Assembly: GCA_900556785.1 (NCBI GenBank) | Contig: USQK01000023.1 | Coordinates: forward strand, 1 to 24,560 | Origin: an uncultured Veillonella sp. | GTDB taxonomy: Bacteria > Bacillota > Negativicutes > Veillonellales > Veillonellaceae | DNA length: 24,560 bases | Direction of reading: 5' to 3' | Shown: positions 1-8,268 of the stretch, piece by piece | How the letters are laid out: each line of letters starts with the position of its first letter | Numbering within the stretch: the stretch's first letter is position 1 | Notes under the pieces: model-generated | The model's input: only the letters and a program-made list of their open reading frames with translations | The model's database searches: none | What the model was told of the DNA's origin: nothing | Translations under genes and position numbers: made by a program

Positions 1-134
1 CTTAAACTAGTCGTTTGGGTTTGTTTCTTATGATACGTAGCCGATCCATGAGTAATCGTATCTGCTAATGTGGTCTTACCACAACCGCTACGACCTACTA
101 GAAGGATACGTTTTTCTTTCTTTTCGGTGCTCAT
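1..134 (-). CDS. pduV: PduV/EutP-like small GTPase, N-terminal part only
   Basis: The first 44 codons of a protein that runs off the left edge. It opens MSTEKKEKRILLV and carries a Walker A P-loop, GRSGCGKT, at residues 14-21, followed by TLADTITH. In this operon position, directly after pduU, that fits PduV/EutP, a Ras-like GTPase associated with the outside of propanediol or ethanolamine microcompartments. A ribosome site (AAAGGG on the minus strand) lies about 5 bases before the ATG, and the gap from the pduU stop is only 13 bases, so the two are co-transcribed. The G2-G5 GTPase motifs are outside the window and cannot be checked. Any small P-loop protein is possible on sequence alone; the neighbourhood makes PduV likely. 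Confidence 0.85.
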   Translation of the reverse strand, partial: MSTEKKEKRILLVGRSGCGKTTLADTITHGSATYHKKQTQTTSL

Positions 135-147
135 AATTACCCTTTCA

Positions 148-510
148 TTAGGATCTTGTTAAATCCGTTGGAAAGAATCCTAATATGCGTTGCAGACCTT
201 CAATTACGCTGCGCAAAGCAGATTCAACAGCAGATACATCACCAGTTATGAGAAGTGCCCCCGAAAATCTATCGATGAAACCGATTTCGATATCACCAGA
301 TTTACTTGCAATATCGGCTGCAATAATGGTCCCTTCGCCAGGTGTTATGGTAAGAATTCCAATAGCATTGCGTCCTTTTTCCTCAAGCCCCATTTTTCTA
401 AATAGATCTGGCTTAGGATTGGCAATAACATGAGCTATCGTAACCTGCTTTCCGGGTACAAACTCTTGAATGATGCGCTGTTTTGCATCAATTACCTCTT
501 GAAAGGCCAT
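148..510 (-). CDS. pduU: Microcompartment shell protein PduU (EutS-type BMC domain)
   Basis: A 120-residue BMC-domain shell protein. Family hallmarks are RIIQEFVPGKQVTIAHVIANP near the N-terminus, then GILTITPGEGTIIAADIA and IEIGFIDRFSGALLITGDVSAVE. These match the circularly permuted PduU/EutS class, which forms hexamers with a small beta-barrel over the pore. The length is close to Salmonella PduU (about 116 residues). The start is set by a strong ribosome site, GGAGGAG, 6 bases before the ATG. It is separated from pduF by 85 bases and from pduV by 13. Its role is structural, as a minor facet component of the pdu shell; a specific cargo or transport role is not known. With PduB it is one of only two shell proteins seen here. 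Confidence 0.95.
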   Translation of the reverse strand: MAFQEVIDAKQRIIQEFVPGKQVTIAHVIANPKPDLFRKMGLEEKGRNAIGILTITPGEGTIIAADIASKSGDIEIGFIDRFSGALLITGDVSAVESALRSVIEGLQRILGFFPTDLTRS

Positions 511-595
511 ATAATCTCCTCCTAATGTAATATGTATTCTTTAAACTATACTGACATGTTATAGTTTGTCGTTGTTTTATATACTCTAGCTATAG
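511..595. other. 85-bp gap between pduF and pduU
   Basis: AT-rich spacer within the operon. It contains the pduU ribosome site at its left end. No terminator-quality hairpin is visible, so read-through from pduF into pduU is expected. A repeated ATAGTTT/TATAGTT motif occurs but forms no clear site. Confidence 0.4.
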
Positions 596-1318
596 TTAAG
601 GTGCCACTAATTGGAAGAACAACACAGCTAAACCTGCCCCAATCAATGGACCAATAAATGGAACCCATGCATATTGCCAATTCGCCGTTCCCTTATTAGG
701 AATAGGCAAAATAGTATATGCCAGGCGAGCACCGAAGTCACGAGCTGGATTTAACGCATAACCTGTAGTTGCACCAAAGGACATACCGATGGATGCAATG
801 AGGATACCGCTAACCACTGGAGCTAAGCCATCTGCCATCTTGCCCAAGCAAAGGGTTGCTAGAATGAGCATAAAGGTAGCAATGATTTCAGACATCAAAT
901 TGCAAGGTTTATGGTCAATAGCTGGACCAGTCGCGAAGATGCCTACGCAGTTACCTTCATCAGGGCCTGTTTCCTTGAAGTGCGGATAATAGAATACTGC
1001 TGCAATAGTAGCACCTACAAAAGCGCCGGCAATTTGAGCGATAGACATCGGAATTACTTGTTCCCATGGAAAGATACCTGCTACTGCAAGAGCAAAGGTA
1101 ACGGCAGGGTTCAAATGACCAGGTCCACCTAGTGTAATTCCTATATACACAGCGAAGGTTACTGCAAAGGCCCATCCAAAAATAATGTGTAACCAGTTAG
1201 TACCATAGATACCAACGATGGTTTTCTTTAACAAAATCGATGCATTTGTACTATTACCAAATGCGAGTAAAACGGCAGTACCAACAAACTCACTAATATA
1301 CATTTGCGTTACGTCCAT
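596..1318 (-). CDS. pduF: Propanediol/glycerol diffusion facilitator (MIP/aquaporin family)
   Basis: A 240-residue six-helix membrane channel of the major intrinsic protein family. Both NPA boxes are present: GHLNPAVTFAL in the first half and ALNPARDFGARL in the second. The Asp after the second NPA-Arg (NPARD) is typical of aquaglyceroporins such as GlpF and PduF, which carry glycerol and 1,2-propanediol. I chose the ATG at 1318 (MDVTQMYISEFVG) because GAGGTG lies 6 bases upstream; a GTG three codons earlier (1327) would fall inside that ribosome site. The ribosome site overlaps the pduO stop, so translation is coupled. In Salmonella pduF sits apart from the main operon, next to pocR; here it is inside the operon, which supports a diol-uptake role. 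Confidence 0.93.
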   Translation of the reverse strand: MDVTQMYISEFVGTAVLLAFGNSTNASILLKKTIVGIYGTNWLHIIFGWAFAVTFAVYIGITLGGPGHLNPAVTFALAVAGIFPWEQVIPMSIAQIAGAFVGATIAAVFYYPHFKETGPDEGNCVGIFATGPAIDHKPCNLMSEIIATFMLILATLCLGKMADGLAPVVSGILIASIGMSFGATTGYALNPARDFGARLAYTILPIPNKGTANWQYAWVPFIGPLIGAGLAVLFFQLVAP

Positions 1319-1328
1319 TATCTTCACC

Positions 1329-2384
1329 TCATTGAGTTAACAAAGATTGTAATGCATGAGATGCAATGTCCATATCTTCTGCCACGGTACCACCGCTAAT
1401 GCCGAGTCCACCAATCATTTTTCCATTAATCATGATTGGATATCCGCCACCAAAAGTGCAAATTTTACGGTTTACCATGGATTCTATGTTGAATAGATCG
1501 TCATCAGGCTGTGCGCTTGGATGTATTTCATGAGTTGCTGATTTAAGCGCTACTGCGGTGTACGCCTTTGCCTGTGCGATGTCGTTACTGATGAGCAATG
1601 CATCTGACATACGTTGGAAATACATTAATATACCGTTTGCATCTACTATAGATATAACGATAGGTACGCCTATGGACCGAGCGTAGTCCAATGCCGCTTG
1701 TGAAAGCTTCGTCATAATATGCTCTAACTCTGTTCCAGTTGACATATCAATAACTCCCCTTTCAGCAGTATGCTCTATATTACTTACGCATTGATTGCTT
1801 TCTGTCAGTATTTCCTCACAACTAGTTGCTACACGTTCTGAAACGCGTTCTACAATTGTTTCTACAAATTGTATATAGTCTTCCATGCGAGCCATGATAT
1901 ATAGAGCATCAGATAGTCGATTAATAAATTTACGAACCTCATCGCGAATAGGTTCTACAGAACCTAAACTTATAAGCAATCGTTCACCACGACGACAAAT
2001 AGTACGCGCCACGTGTAGCTCTGCAGCAGATAAATAATTTCCGCTTAATATAAAGCTATGTTGCTGTGGCAATCGCTTTGTATAGTCATCGATCATGTAT
2101 TCCAATTCGCTTATATCTTGTTGTGAAATTAGATTACTACTTTCACTTAGATTTTCCACATGAGGTGTGGCTACCTCCGCACATAAGCGGAATAGCTGAT
2201 GTTGTAATGTGTGAAGCACATGTTTATTGTCTGGTGAGACGACTAATTTCTCACATACACTAACCTGTGCATTTAATTCATCAAAGGTTCCATATGTGTC
2301 CACACGAAGTGAATTTTTAGGTACTCTAGTGCCATCAAATAAGGCCGTTGTACCTGCATCACCGGTTTTCGTATAAATAGCCAT
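1329..2384 (-). CDS. pduO: PduO-type ATP:cob(I)alamin adenosyltransferase with C-terminal GlcG/HbpS domain
   Basis: A two-domain protein of 351 residues. Residues 1 to about 185 are the PduO-type adenosyltransferase: the ATP-binding opening MAIYTKTGDAGTTALFDGTRVPK and later helical segments with VARTICRRGER and EVRKFINRLSDALYIMAR. Residues from about 210 onward are a GlcG/HbpS (DUF336) domain, with ALDYARSIGVPIVISIVDANG and GGGYPIMINGKMIGGLGISGG. It transfers the adenosyl group of ATP to cob(I)alamin, making the coenzyme used by PduCDE. Salmonella PduO has the same two-domain plan, and its C-terminal domain has been reported to bind cobalamin or haem. ATG at 2384 is preferred, with GAGGTGG 5 bases upstream; the GTG at 2393 overlaps that site. 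It lies between pduH and pduF. Confidence 0.95.
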   Translation of the reverse strand: MAIYTKTGDAGTTALFDGTRVPKNSLRVDTYGTFDELNAQVSVCEKLVVSPDNKHVLHTLQHQLFRLCAEVATPHVENLSESSNLISQQDISELEYMIDDYTKRLPQQHSFILSGNYLSAAELHVARTICRRGERLLISLGSVEPIRDEVRKFINRLSDALYIMARMEDYIQFVETIVERVSERVATSCEEILTESNQCVSNIEHTAERGVIDMSTGTELEHIMTKLSQAALDYARSIGVPIVISIVDANGILMYFQRMSDALLISNDIAQAKAYTAVALKSATHEIHPSAQPDDDLFNIESMVNRKICTFGGGYPIMINGKMIGGLGISGGTVAEDMDIASHALQSLLTQ

Positions 2385-2411
2385 ATGCACCACCTCTAAA
2401 ATTAGTTAGAT

Positions 2412-2783
2412 TTAAAAAGCTACTTCCAGTCGTTCATCAGAAACGAAAGGATTACCTTTTACAAGGCGGGCTGCATTGACACCTAAGGTGCGTAAGCTAT
2501 CTGGATATTGAGCATAGCCCGTAAGTCGATAAATAAATTGATGAGCCGGTATGTTTTTATAGGTTAACACAATCGCCTCATCATCAACGCCTATCCCAAC
2601 AGATAAAGCCGAATTACGAGATGCTAGGTCAGCCAATGTCATATGCGTACCACTATGGAACTCAATGACAACAGGTAGACCTTCCTCTTCAATTCCATAT
2701 AGAACAGATTTTAGTATATCCGCACTGATATGCTGTGTGGCATAGAGCAATATGGTTGGCTTACTGACGATACTTTGATCCAT
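2412..2783 (-). CDS. pduH: Diol dehydratase reactivase small subunit
   Basis: A 123-residue protein with the fold signature of the reactivase small subunit, which resembles the PduD beta subunit: PTILLYATQHISADILKSVL, then GIEEEGLPVVIE, and LAARLVKG-like VNAARLVKGNPF near the C-terminus. With PduG it forms the complex that exchanges damaged cobalamin for intact coenzyme in inactivated PduCDE. Its start overlaps the pduG stop (TGATG arrangement). The ribosome site GGAGG lies 6 bases before the second of two adjacent ATGs (2783), so I prefer that one; the first (2786) is only 3 bases away. Length and position directly after pduG agree with the Salmonella order. Confidence 0.94.
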   Translation of the reverse strand: MDQSIVSKPTILLYATQHISADILKSVLYGIEEEGLPVVIEFHSGTHMTLADLASRNSALSVGIGVDDEAIVLTYKNIPAHQFIYRLTGYAQYPDSLRTLGVNAARLVKGNPFVSDERLEVAF

Positions 2784-4609
2784 CATAGGCCTCCCTTCTG
2801 TGCATAAGATAATACCAATCCTGTTGCTACCGCATTTCGTGCCCCTTCAATTCCTCGAATATTGCCTCGCCCTGCTACTAATGCATATTGTGAAAGTGCA
2901 TCGGTTACGAGTTGAGGAATTTCAAAGTCTAATGCAGAACCACCGACTATAACTACAAATGGTATATCTCGCACATTATGAGTAGGACTCACAGAGGCCA
3001 AAGCGCGGAGTGAATTTGTTACAAATACCCGTTTCTTTGCGGTTTGACGGACACGCTTAATTGTTTCTAATGGTATATCTCGTTCTACAGGAACAAGTCC
3101 ATCAGGAGTGACAATAACAACGCGACCAAACAATGTTGCCGAGAGTGGTTCATTAAAGAACTGCACCGTTCCATCTTCGTGACGAATGTGATATACGCTG
3201 AGTACTTGAGCTAATGGATCTCGTTTGATGGCTTCTGCAATATGCATATCCTCTAAACCAAGTTCAGAATTGATGAGCATAGTTACCATATTTCCTGCCC
3301 CAGCAAGATGAATGGCTTTAATTTTTCCTTCTTGGTTAATGATGGATGCATCAGTTGAACCAGCCCCTAGATCGAGTATGGCCATTGGTTTTGCTGTCCC
3401 CGGCGTTGTCAATGCGCCTAAGATAGCTGATTCAGCCTCTTCCCCACCGATTTCAACTGGTATACCTAGCTCTTTTTCAACCTGCTTTGCAATGATTTCC
3501 ATTTGTAAATGATCTGACTTAACCATGGAAGCAATACCTACGGCTTGTTCCATAGAGAACTCACCTGCAAGGCCGCCCTTTACATTGATAGGAACAGATA
3601 CATCTACGGCTAGCAAGTCTTGGATGAATACATCTTGCGGGGATTTATTTGTCAATTGAGCCATTGTAAGGCGAACCTTTTCAAGCATGCCACCTACGTT
3701 CGTACCTGCTTCACCACTGATATCATCGATAGGATGAACAGATTCGAGGGTTTCCATAATTCTCTCTGCCCCAGCAGATACATCGACGGATACAGTTCGA
3801 TCATTCCCCATAACAATGATGGATCCTGCCGGTATTACCCGCTCCTTAACGTCCCCTGCCGGTGTTTTGATGACTACAGCTGAGCGATTTCCGATAAGAG
3901 CTCTAGCGATAGGTACAATATTCTTTGTTTCCTCTGGTGAAAGCTCAAATACAGTGGCAATCCCATAAGGATTCGATAATTGTGATACCACTTGCCCCGG
4001 TTCTACAACCTCTACCGCAGAAAGCATGCCCATTGGAATTTTATCGATATACGCAACCTCATCTACGATAGGAATTTTATGATCCAATCGATTGTTAACG
4101 AGTACGCCGTCATCGGCTTGAAGGATAGCAGCTCGAATATCATAACCGCGCTTACAGTACGCATTAATTAGCTGTGCTACCAATTCGAAATCGATAATCT
4201 TTGGAGCTACCACGATGTATGGCTGACCTTGTGGCTTATCAATCAGTTGCTCAATGGGAACTGTATAGCCTACGCCAAGGCCTAAACCACCTGGAGTTTT
4301 AGGATTGTGACCAATCATGGTAGATTCCGTAATTATGGTTTCTGTAATCGTTTCCATAGCCACATCACCGATAACTGGTGTAGCCTCATTAATGCGAACT
4401 AAGTCAATGTCTCGTAGTGTAAGATTAGCAGACCTAATTAGCGACTTGAGGGCATCCATGAGACCTACGATATTTTCGCGCGTCCCTTTAATACCAGTGG
4501 TACTAGCGATGGCAGAAGATAAGAACTTTACCTCTCCATTACTATGAATTTCGGCCAAGGCTGCTTCTGTTGTAGAGTTTCCGATATCGATGCCAACAAT
4601 TCGTTTCAT
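2783..4609 (-). CDS. pduG: Diol dehydratase reactivase large subunit (actin-like ATPase)
   Basis: 608 residues, essentially the length of Salmonella PduG (610). It belongs to the actin/Hsp70-like ATPase fold: phosphate-1 motif GIDIGNSTTEAAL at residues 6-18, phosphate-2 motif LDLGAGSTD at 412-420, and the adenosine motif VGGSALDF around 555-562. With PduH it releases tightly bound, inactivated cobalamin from PduCDE in an ATP-dependent way, acting like a chaperone on a mechanism-inactivated enzyme. GGAGATG lies 6-8 bases before the ATG. It follows pduE by 18 bases and overlaps pduH, so the two subunits are probably made in equal amounts. No missing motif was noticed. Confidence 0.96.
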   Translation of the reverse strand: MKRIVGIDIGNSTTEAALAEIHSNGEVKFLSSAIASTTGIKGTRENIVGLMDALKSLIRSANLTLRDIDLVRINEATPVIGDVAMETITETIITESTMIGHNPKTPGGLGLGVGYTVPIEQLIDKPQGQPYIVVAPKIIDFELVAQLINAYCKRGYDIRAAILQADDGVLVNNRLDHKIPIVDEVAYIDKIPMGMLSAVEVVEPGQVVSQLSNPYGIATVFELSPEETKNIVPIARALIGNRSAVVIKTPAGDVKERVIPAGSIIVMGNDRTVSVDVSAGAERIMETLESVHPIDDISGEAGTNVGGMLEKVRLTMAQLTNKSPQDVFIQDLLAVDVSVPINVKGGLAGEFSMEQAVGIASMVKSDHLQMEIIAKQVEKELGIPVEIGGEEAESAILGALTTPGTAKPMAILDLGAGSTDASIINQEGKIKAIHLAGAGNMVTMLINSELGLEDMHIAEAIKRDPLAQVLSVYHIRHEDGTVQFFNEPLSATLFGRVVIVTPDGLVPVERDIPLETIKRVRQTAKKRVFVTNSLRALASVSPTHNVRDIPFVVIVGGSALDFEIPQLVTDALSQYALVAGRGNIRGIEGARNAVATGLVLSYAQKGGL

Positions 4610-4627
4610 AATGACATCTCCTATAGG

Positions 4628-5164
4628 TTAATTATCACCTTTAAGTTTTTTACGACGTTCATAATTTTCTGCAGCTTCTCGTACAAAGTTTGCACAAATC
4701 GGAGCCCCTAAACCATCAAGTTCGCTAGCAATATCTAACAGTTCTTGTTTGGAAGAACGATATGGACGAAGTGCATTGTACATTTCAAGTAAACGTTTAT
4801 CACTTACCTTTGTCATTTCTGCAGCGCGAGAGAAGTTGAATTCAATTTGATCTCGGCCCCCAGCCTTAGCAATTTGACCTTGAGCTTTCAAAATAGATGG
4901 AGAAATTTTTAAATCGTCCATTGTGATATGACCGGCCATTACGTTATCCATCGTAATATGGCTTAAGTCTCGACCTTGACCAAGATCAATCCATTCTGGA
5001 TGTTTTTTAGCAATCGGATAATCCTCGATGGTAACCATCCTATCTACAACTGTTGTATTAGGTGTAGATGATGTATGAGGCGCAGAGTATTGTGTGGTAT
5101 TTCCCTTTGCCCCTTCTATTTCAGATACGATCTGCCGAATTAAGGCTTCTAATTCGTTAGCCAT
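4628..5164 (-). CDS. pduE: Diol dehydratase small (gamma) subunit
   Basis: 178 residues, matching the usual length for the small subunit (about 173). Recognisable family blocks are YPIAKKHPEWI, then LSHITMDNVMAGHITMDDLKISP, and the C-terminal DGLGAPICANFVREAAENYERRKKLKGD. The N-terminal part (residues 1 to about 25, MANELEALIRQIVSEI) is a short amphipathic helix followed by a low-complexity linker, a form similar to known microcompartment-targeting peptides. The subunit stabilises the PduC barrel in the alpha2-beta2-gamma2 enzyme. The start is set by AAGGAGG 7 bases upstream. It is 11 bases downstream of pduD. Confidence 0.96.
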   Translation of the reverse strand: MANELEALIRQIVSEIEGAKGNTTQYSAPHTSSTPNTTVVDRMVTIEDYPIAKKHPEWIDLGQGRDLSHITMDNVMAGHITMDDLKISPSILKAQGQIAKAGGRDQIEFNFSRAAEMTKVSDKRLLEMYNALRPYRSSKQELLDIASELDGLGAPICANFVREAAENYERRKKLKGDN

Positions 5165-5175
5165 AGTAAACCTCC

Positions 5176-5871
5176 TTATACAGTGACACGAACTTCATCA
5201 GCTGGCTTACCTTTTACTACATGCTTAGTTTCCTTGATATGAAGCAATGCAGATAATGCTTGGTATTTTGGACGAGCCATTTGATCGTTCAATGTTGGTA
5301 CTGGTGTTGGGGATTCGCCCTTAGCATATTTAGCAGCATTTTTACCGATAGCACGGTATGTTTCAGCTGTTAATAGAGGTGCTTGAGGGAATAATTCCAA
5401 ATTTGAAAGTGGTTGTAAATCGCGTTGGTGAATCAAAGTAGTACCTTTAGATTGAATACCGATGCATACACCAGATCCAGAAATAGAATCGCCTTCAACG
5501 GCTACGGCCGCTACGTCAGAGGAACGGTATACGCGAATTACACGAGCTTTTAAGCCTTCTTCTTCGATACCAGCTACTAATTGGCGAATTACCTCTTGAT
5601 GCGGTACACCAACGATAGTTTGTCGTTGACTACGGCCAAAGGCAGGGCCAACAGCAATAACCACTTCATCTGCACTTGTACCAGGTTGTGCAGGGCCACC
5701 AGTTTGGAGCCAGCTATCGTCACCAGTTGGATCTTCATGTCTAGGAGCCGCACTTGGTGTTGTGCTTTTACCAGCACTAGCCTTGAATTGTGGTGCTTCA
5801 TGAACACCACCCATTTCTTGTAAAACGTCTAGGATAATAGAACGTAATACATCTCTGTTAATTTCAGCCAT
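5176..5871 (-). CDS. pduD: Diol dehydratase medium (beta) subunit
   Basis: 231 residues. Positions 1 to about 20 (MAEINRDVLRSIILDVLQEM) form an amphipathic helix like the PduD peptide that, in Salmonella, directs the dehydratase into the microcompartment. A linker rich in Ala, Ser, Thr and Pro follows to about residue 65. The conserved core then begins at DEVVIAVGPAFG, with VIRVYRSSDVAAVAVEGD, SGSGVCIGIQSKGTTLIHQRDL, LSNLELFPQAPLLT and a C-terminal HIKETKHVVKGKP. The beta subunit shields the cobalamin bound between alpha and beta. Two ATGs are adjacent; GGAGG stands 7 bases before the second (5871), which I prefer, and only 4 before the first. It lies 12 bases after pduC. Confidence 0.96.
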   Translation of the reverse strand: MAEINRDVLRSIILDVLQEMGGVHEAPQFKASAGKSTTPSAAPRHEDPTGDDSWLQTGGPAQPGTSADEVVIAVGPAFGRSQRQTIVGVPHQEVIRQLVAGIEEEGLKARVIRVYRSSDVAAVAVEGDSISGSGVCIGIQSKGTTLIHQRDLQPLSNLELFPQAPLLTAETYRAIGKNAAKYAKGESPTPVPTLNDQMARPKYQALSALLHIKETKHVVKGKPADEVRVTV

Positions 5872-5883
5872 CATGACACCTCC

Positions 5884-7545
5884 TTATATATCCCGTGGAT
5901 CAATGGCGTTTGGAATATTTTTAATGCGTTCCCAATCTTCACCTTCCACACGATAACCTGTGCCAGCACCTTGATAGTCATTTTTATTGTTAATCGCGGA
6001 GATAACGTTGAAGTCACGGTCAAAGATAGCCGATGTTTGTAAGTAATCACCGGAGATTTTTTGTTTTAATAGATTCAAAATACTTTGTGCTACATCTTGA
6101 TGACCTTCTTTAGCTAAGCCTTTTACGAAGTCAACGCCTGTAACACCGCGGTTTAACAAGTCTTGAGCCGCTTTAATATCTGCAACCTTATCGCGAGGAG
6201 GCATGTCTTTAGAGCCATTCGCATAGGTAGCAGCCTCTACCTCTTGATCTGTAATCGGAGGCAAACCTAAAGCTTTGAACAAAGCTTGTAGTGCACGAGC
6301 CGCTTTATTACGAACCGCTACTACTTCTTCTTCGCGAGCAGGGATAAGACCGCCATTTACCTTGAGGTCACGTTGGATAACTGTCCAGTCATCAAAGTCC
6401 TCAGCATCCCAGTTGGAGCCAGCAAACATGTTATCATAGTTTGGTGTAGAACTATAACCAGAGCAGATGAAGTCAGTACCTGGTGCAAATTGCATCAATG
6501 TACGAGCTGTTCTACGCAAGTCGGAGTGGCTGAATGTTTGGTCATTACTAGATGCACATTCTAGGTCGAGCATAGCTGCTACAAGGTTTTCTGCTAATAC
6601 AGCACGGATACCAGAAGGTACGGCTGCTGGAATACCGATACAGCTTACAGAACCATTTTGGATACCTTGTACGCCAGCCCCTTTTGTGATGTATAGGCAA
6701 CGGATTTCAAGGTACAACATAGATTTACCTTCTGCTTGGCCCATTTGTACTTCAGAACCTGTACCAGAAGTAAAGCGCATTTTAAGGCCACGAGATGCAT
6801 AAGCAGATGCGAGGAAGCCTTTAGACCAAGGTGTATCATCACCATCAGTAAATACATCTTCTGTACCATATACAGAAATAGTTTCTGCATAAGCTGTGAA
6901 GCCACGCATACCAAGTTCCAATTCTGTTGCTTCCTCCAAGGAGCATTGAGTCAATACGCCTGGTCGACCACATTGAGAACCTACAAGTAAGCTGATGGCA
7001 TTAAGTGGTGCATAACGAGCAACGGCAACTGTTGTTTCTTCTTCTGCGAACCCACGAAGTGCACCTTCTGCAGCATCCGCGGCGATTTGTACTGGGTTAT
7101 CATTTACATTCGTTACATGGGCTTGGTTAGCCATTGTACGACGAGCACGCATTTTTTGCATACATTGCATCATTTCAACAACGTTCATGCAAGAAACAAC
7201 TTCCAGCATTTTCGCTGGGGTAATAGATTTACAAATCTTAACGATTTCTTCACGAGGCACTGATGGTGTAAGCATCATATTAGCAATCTCTTTTGAGTCC
7301 TTTGCCATCGCTTGTTGAGCACCATCGAGAACGATACCGTAGTTCGCAATAAATGTATCGATAAGATCAAAATCTTCGCGGCGTTTACCATCGAGTTCAA
7401 CGATACGACCGCCTTCGATTTTGAGGCTAGGCTTTGGATCTTGAGGAGATTCCATGGCTATAAAACCTTCCTCTACCCATTCCTTTACATAACCATCCTG
7501 ATTAACAGGACGTTGACTTAAGACTTCGAAACGTTTTGATTTCAT
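5884..7545 (-). CDS. pduC: Coenzyme B12-dependent diol dehydratase large (alpha) subunit
   Basis: 553 residues from the ATG at 7545 (MKSKRFEVLSQRPVNQDGYV), one less than the Klebsiella oxytoca enzyme. With this start, every active-site residue known from that structure falls at the same number: Gln141, His143, Glu170, Glu221, Gln296, Asp335 and Ser362. Ser301 and Gln336, associated with diol rather than glycerol dehydratase, are also present. It is the TIM-barrel subunit that binds substrate and a metal ion and, with adenosylcobalamin, converts 1,2-propanediol to propionaldehyde; glycerol is a likely second substrate that inactivates it, hence PduGH. An ATG four codons earlier (7557) overlaps the ribosome site AAAGGATGG and would break this numbering. 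Confidence 0.97.
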   Translation of the reverse strand: MKSKRFEVLSQRPVNQDGYVKEWVEEGFIAMESPQDPKPSLKIEGGRIVELDGKRREDFDLIDTFIANYGIVLDGAQQAMAKDSKEIANMMLTPSVPREEIVKICKSITPAKMLEVVSCMNVVEMMQCMQKMRARRTMANQAHVTNVNDNPVQIAADAAEGALRGFAEEETTVAVARYAPLNAISLLVGSQCGRPGVLTQCSLEEATELELGMRGFTAYAETISVYGTEDVFTDGDDTPWSKGFLASAYASRGLKMRFTSGTGSEVQMGQAEGKSMLYLEIRCLYITKGAGVQGIQNGSVSCIGIPAAVPSGIRAVLAENLVAAMLDLECASSNDQTFSHSDLRRTARTLMQFAPGTDFICSGYSSTPNYDNMFAGSNWDAEDFDDWTVIQRDLKVNGGLIPAREEEVVAVRNKAARALQALFKALGLPPITDQEVEAATYANGSKDMPPRDKVADIKAAQDLLNRGVTGVDFVKGLAKEGHQDVAQSILNLLKQKISGDYLQTSAIFDRDFNVISAINNKNDYQGAGTGYRVEGEDWERIKNIPNAIDPRDI

Positions 7546-7566
7546 AGGGCATACCATCCTTTCAGA

Positions 7567-8268
7567 TTAGATATAGGAAGGGGCTCCGTTCACTGGTTCG
7601 TCACCCATCGTACCGAGCAATTGTTTACCTACTTCACGAGCAGAAATAACCGCTTGTCGTACAGCCCCAGAATCGCCAGAAATCTGTAAAATTACTTCGT
7701 TAGAATTACTTGTACCTGCAGAAGGAGATGCATAACCGATTACATCAACGTTTGCAGATTTGACAGCTACATCGGCCATAACTACGCCAATAGCTGCTGG
7801 AGCACCTACGATAAGACCAAAAGCTTTACCTTCGGGAGCGCCAAATGCTGCATTTACTGCATGACTAGCGCGTGCTGTATATTGAAGTTCAATATGACCA
7901 GCATCGTTTGCGTATACATCGCCAAAAGTACGTTCCACTTCAGCTAATGCTACTTCAATAGCTCGTTTTACATCGGATACATCATCACCACCAAAAATGA
8001 TTAACGACCCATGGCCTGCGCCACCTTTAGTATCACGAGGTAATTCAATGCTAACAATTTCTGTATTTGTTGCTTTTACTGCTTCATCAGCAGCCATAAT
8101 GTGTGGGCCTGCACCAGTACGAGCACCTAAAATACCGATGGAACGATATTTTTTCTTTAGTTTCATCGCATCTAATACTTGTTGATCTACGTTAGCAATT
8201 ACGAGACCTATAGTATCACCAGTTTTACTAGTCCCTACAAATTCAGTTAATCCACATGTTGTCGCCAT
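7567..8268 (-). CDS. pduB: Microcompartment shell protein PduB, short PduB' form (tandem BMC)
   Basis: 233 residues with two BMC-type domains in tandem, as in trimeric shell proteins. Recognisable blocks are LTEFVGTSKTGDTIGLVIANVDQ in part (residues 6-28), YRSIGILGARTGAGPHIMAADEA, VSIELPRDTKGGAGHGSLII, RTFGDVYANDAGHIELQYTARAS and a closing SGDSGAVRQAVISAREVGK. I chose ATG 8268 (MATTCGLTEFVG) because GGAGGG lies 5-6 bases before it. Salmonella makes both PduB and a shorter PduB' from an internal start; only the equivalent of PduB' is encoded here. Upstream in-frame ATGs (8280, 8307) give a 13-residue lead that does not resemble the PduB extension. It heads the operon, 21 bases from pduC. Confidence 0.93.
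   Translation of the reverse strand: MATTCGLTEFVGTSKTGDTIGLVIANVDQQVLDAMKLKKKYRSIGILGARTGAGPHIMAADEAVKATNTEIVSIELPRDTKGGAGHGSLIIFGGDDVSDVKRAIEVALAEVERTFGDVYANDAGHIELQYTARASHAVNAAFGAPEGKAFGLIVGAPAAIGVVMADVAVKSANVDVIGYASPSAGTSNSNEVILQISGDSGAVRQAVISAREVGKQLLGTMGDEPVNGAPSYI

Noticed and set aside
6467..6802. Open frame of 111 codons opposite pduC
   Set aside because: It lies wholly inside pduC on the other strand, lacks a ribosome site and is Cys/Arg-rich in the manner of an antisense shadow; the same applies to other overlapping frames.
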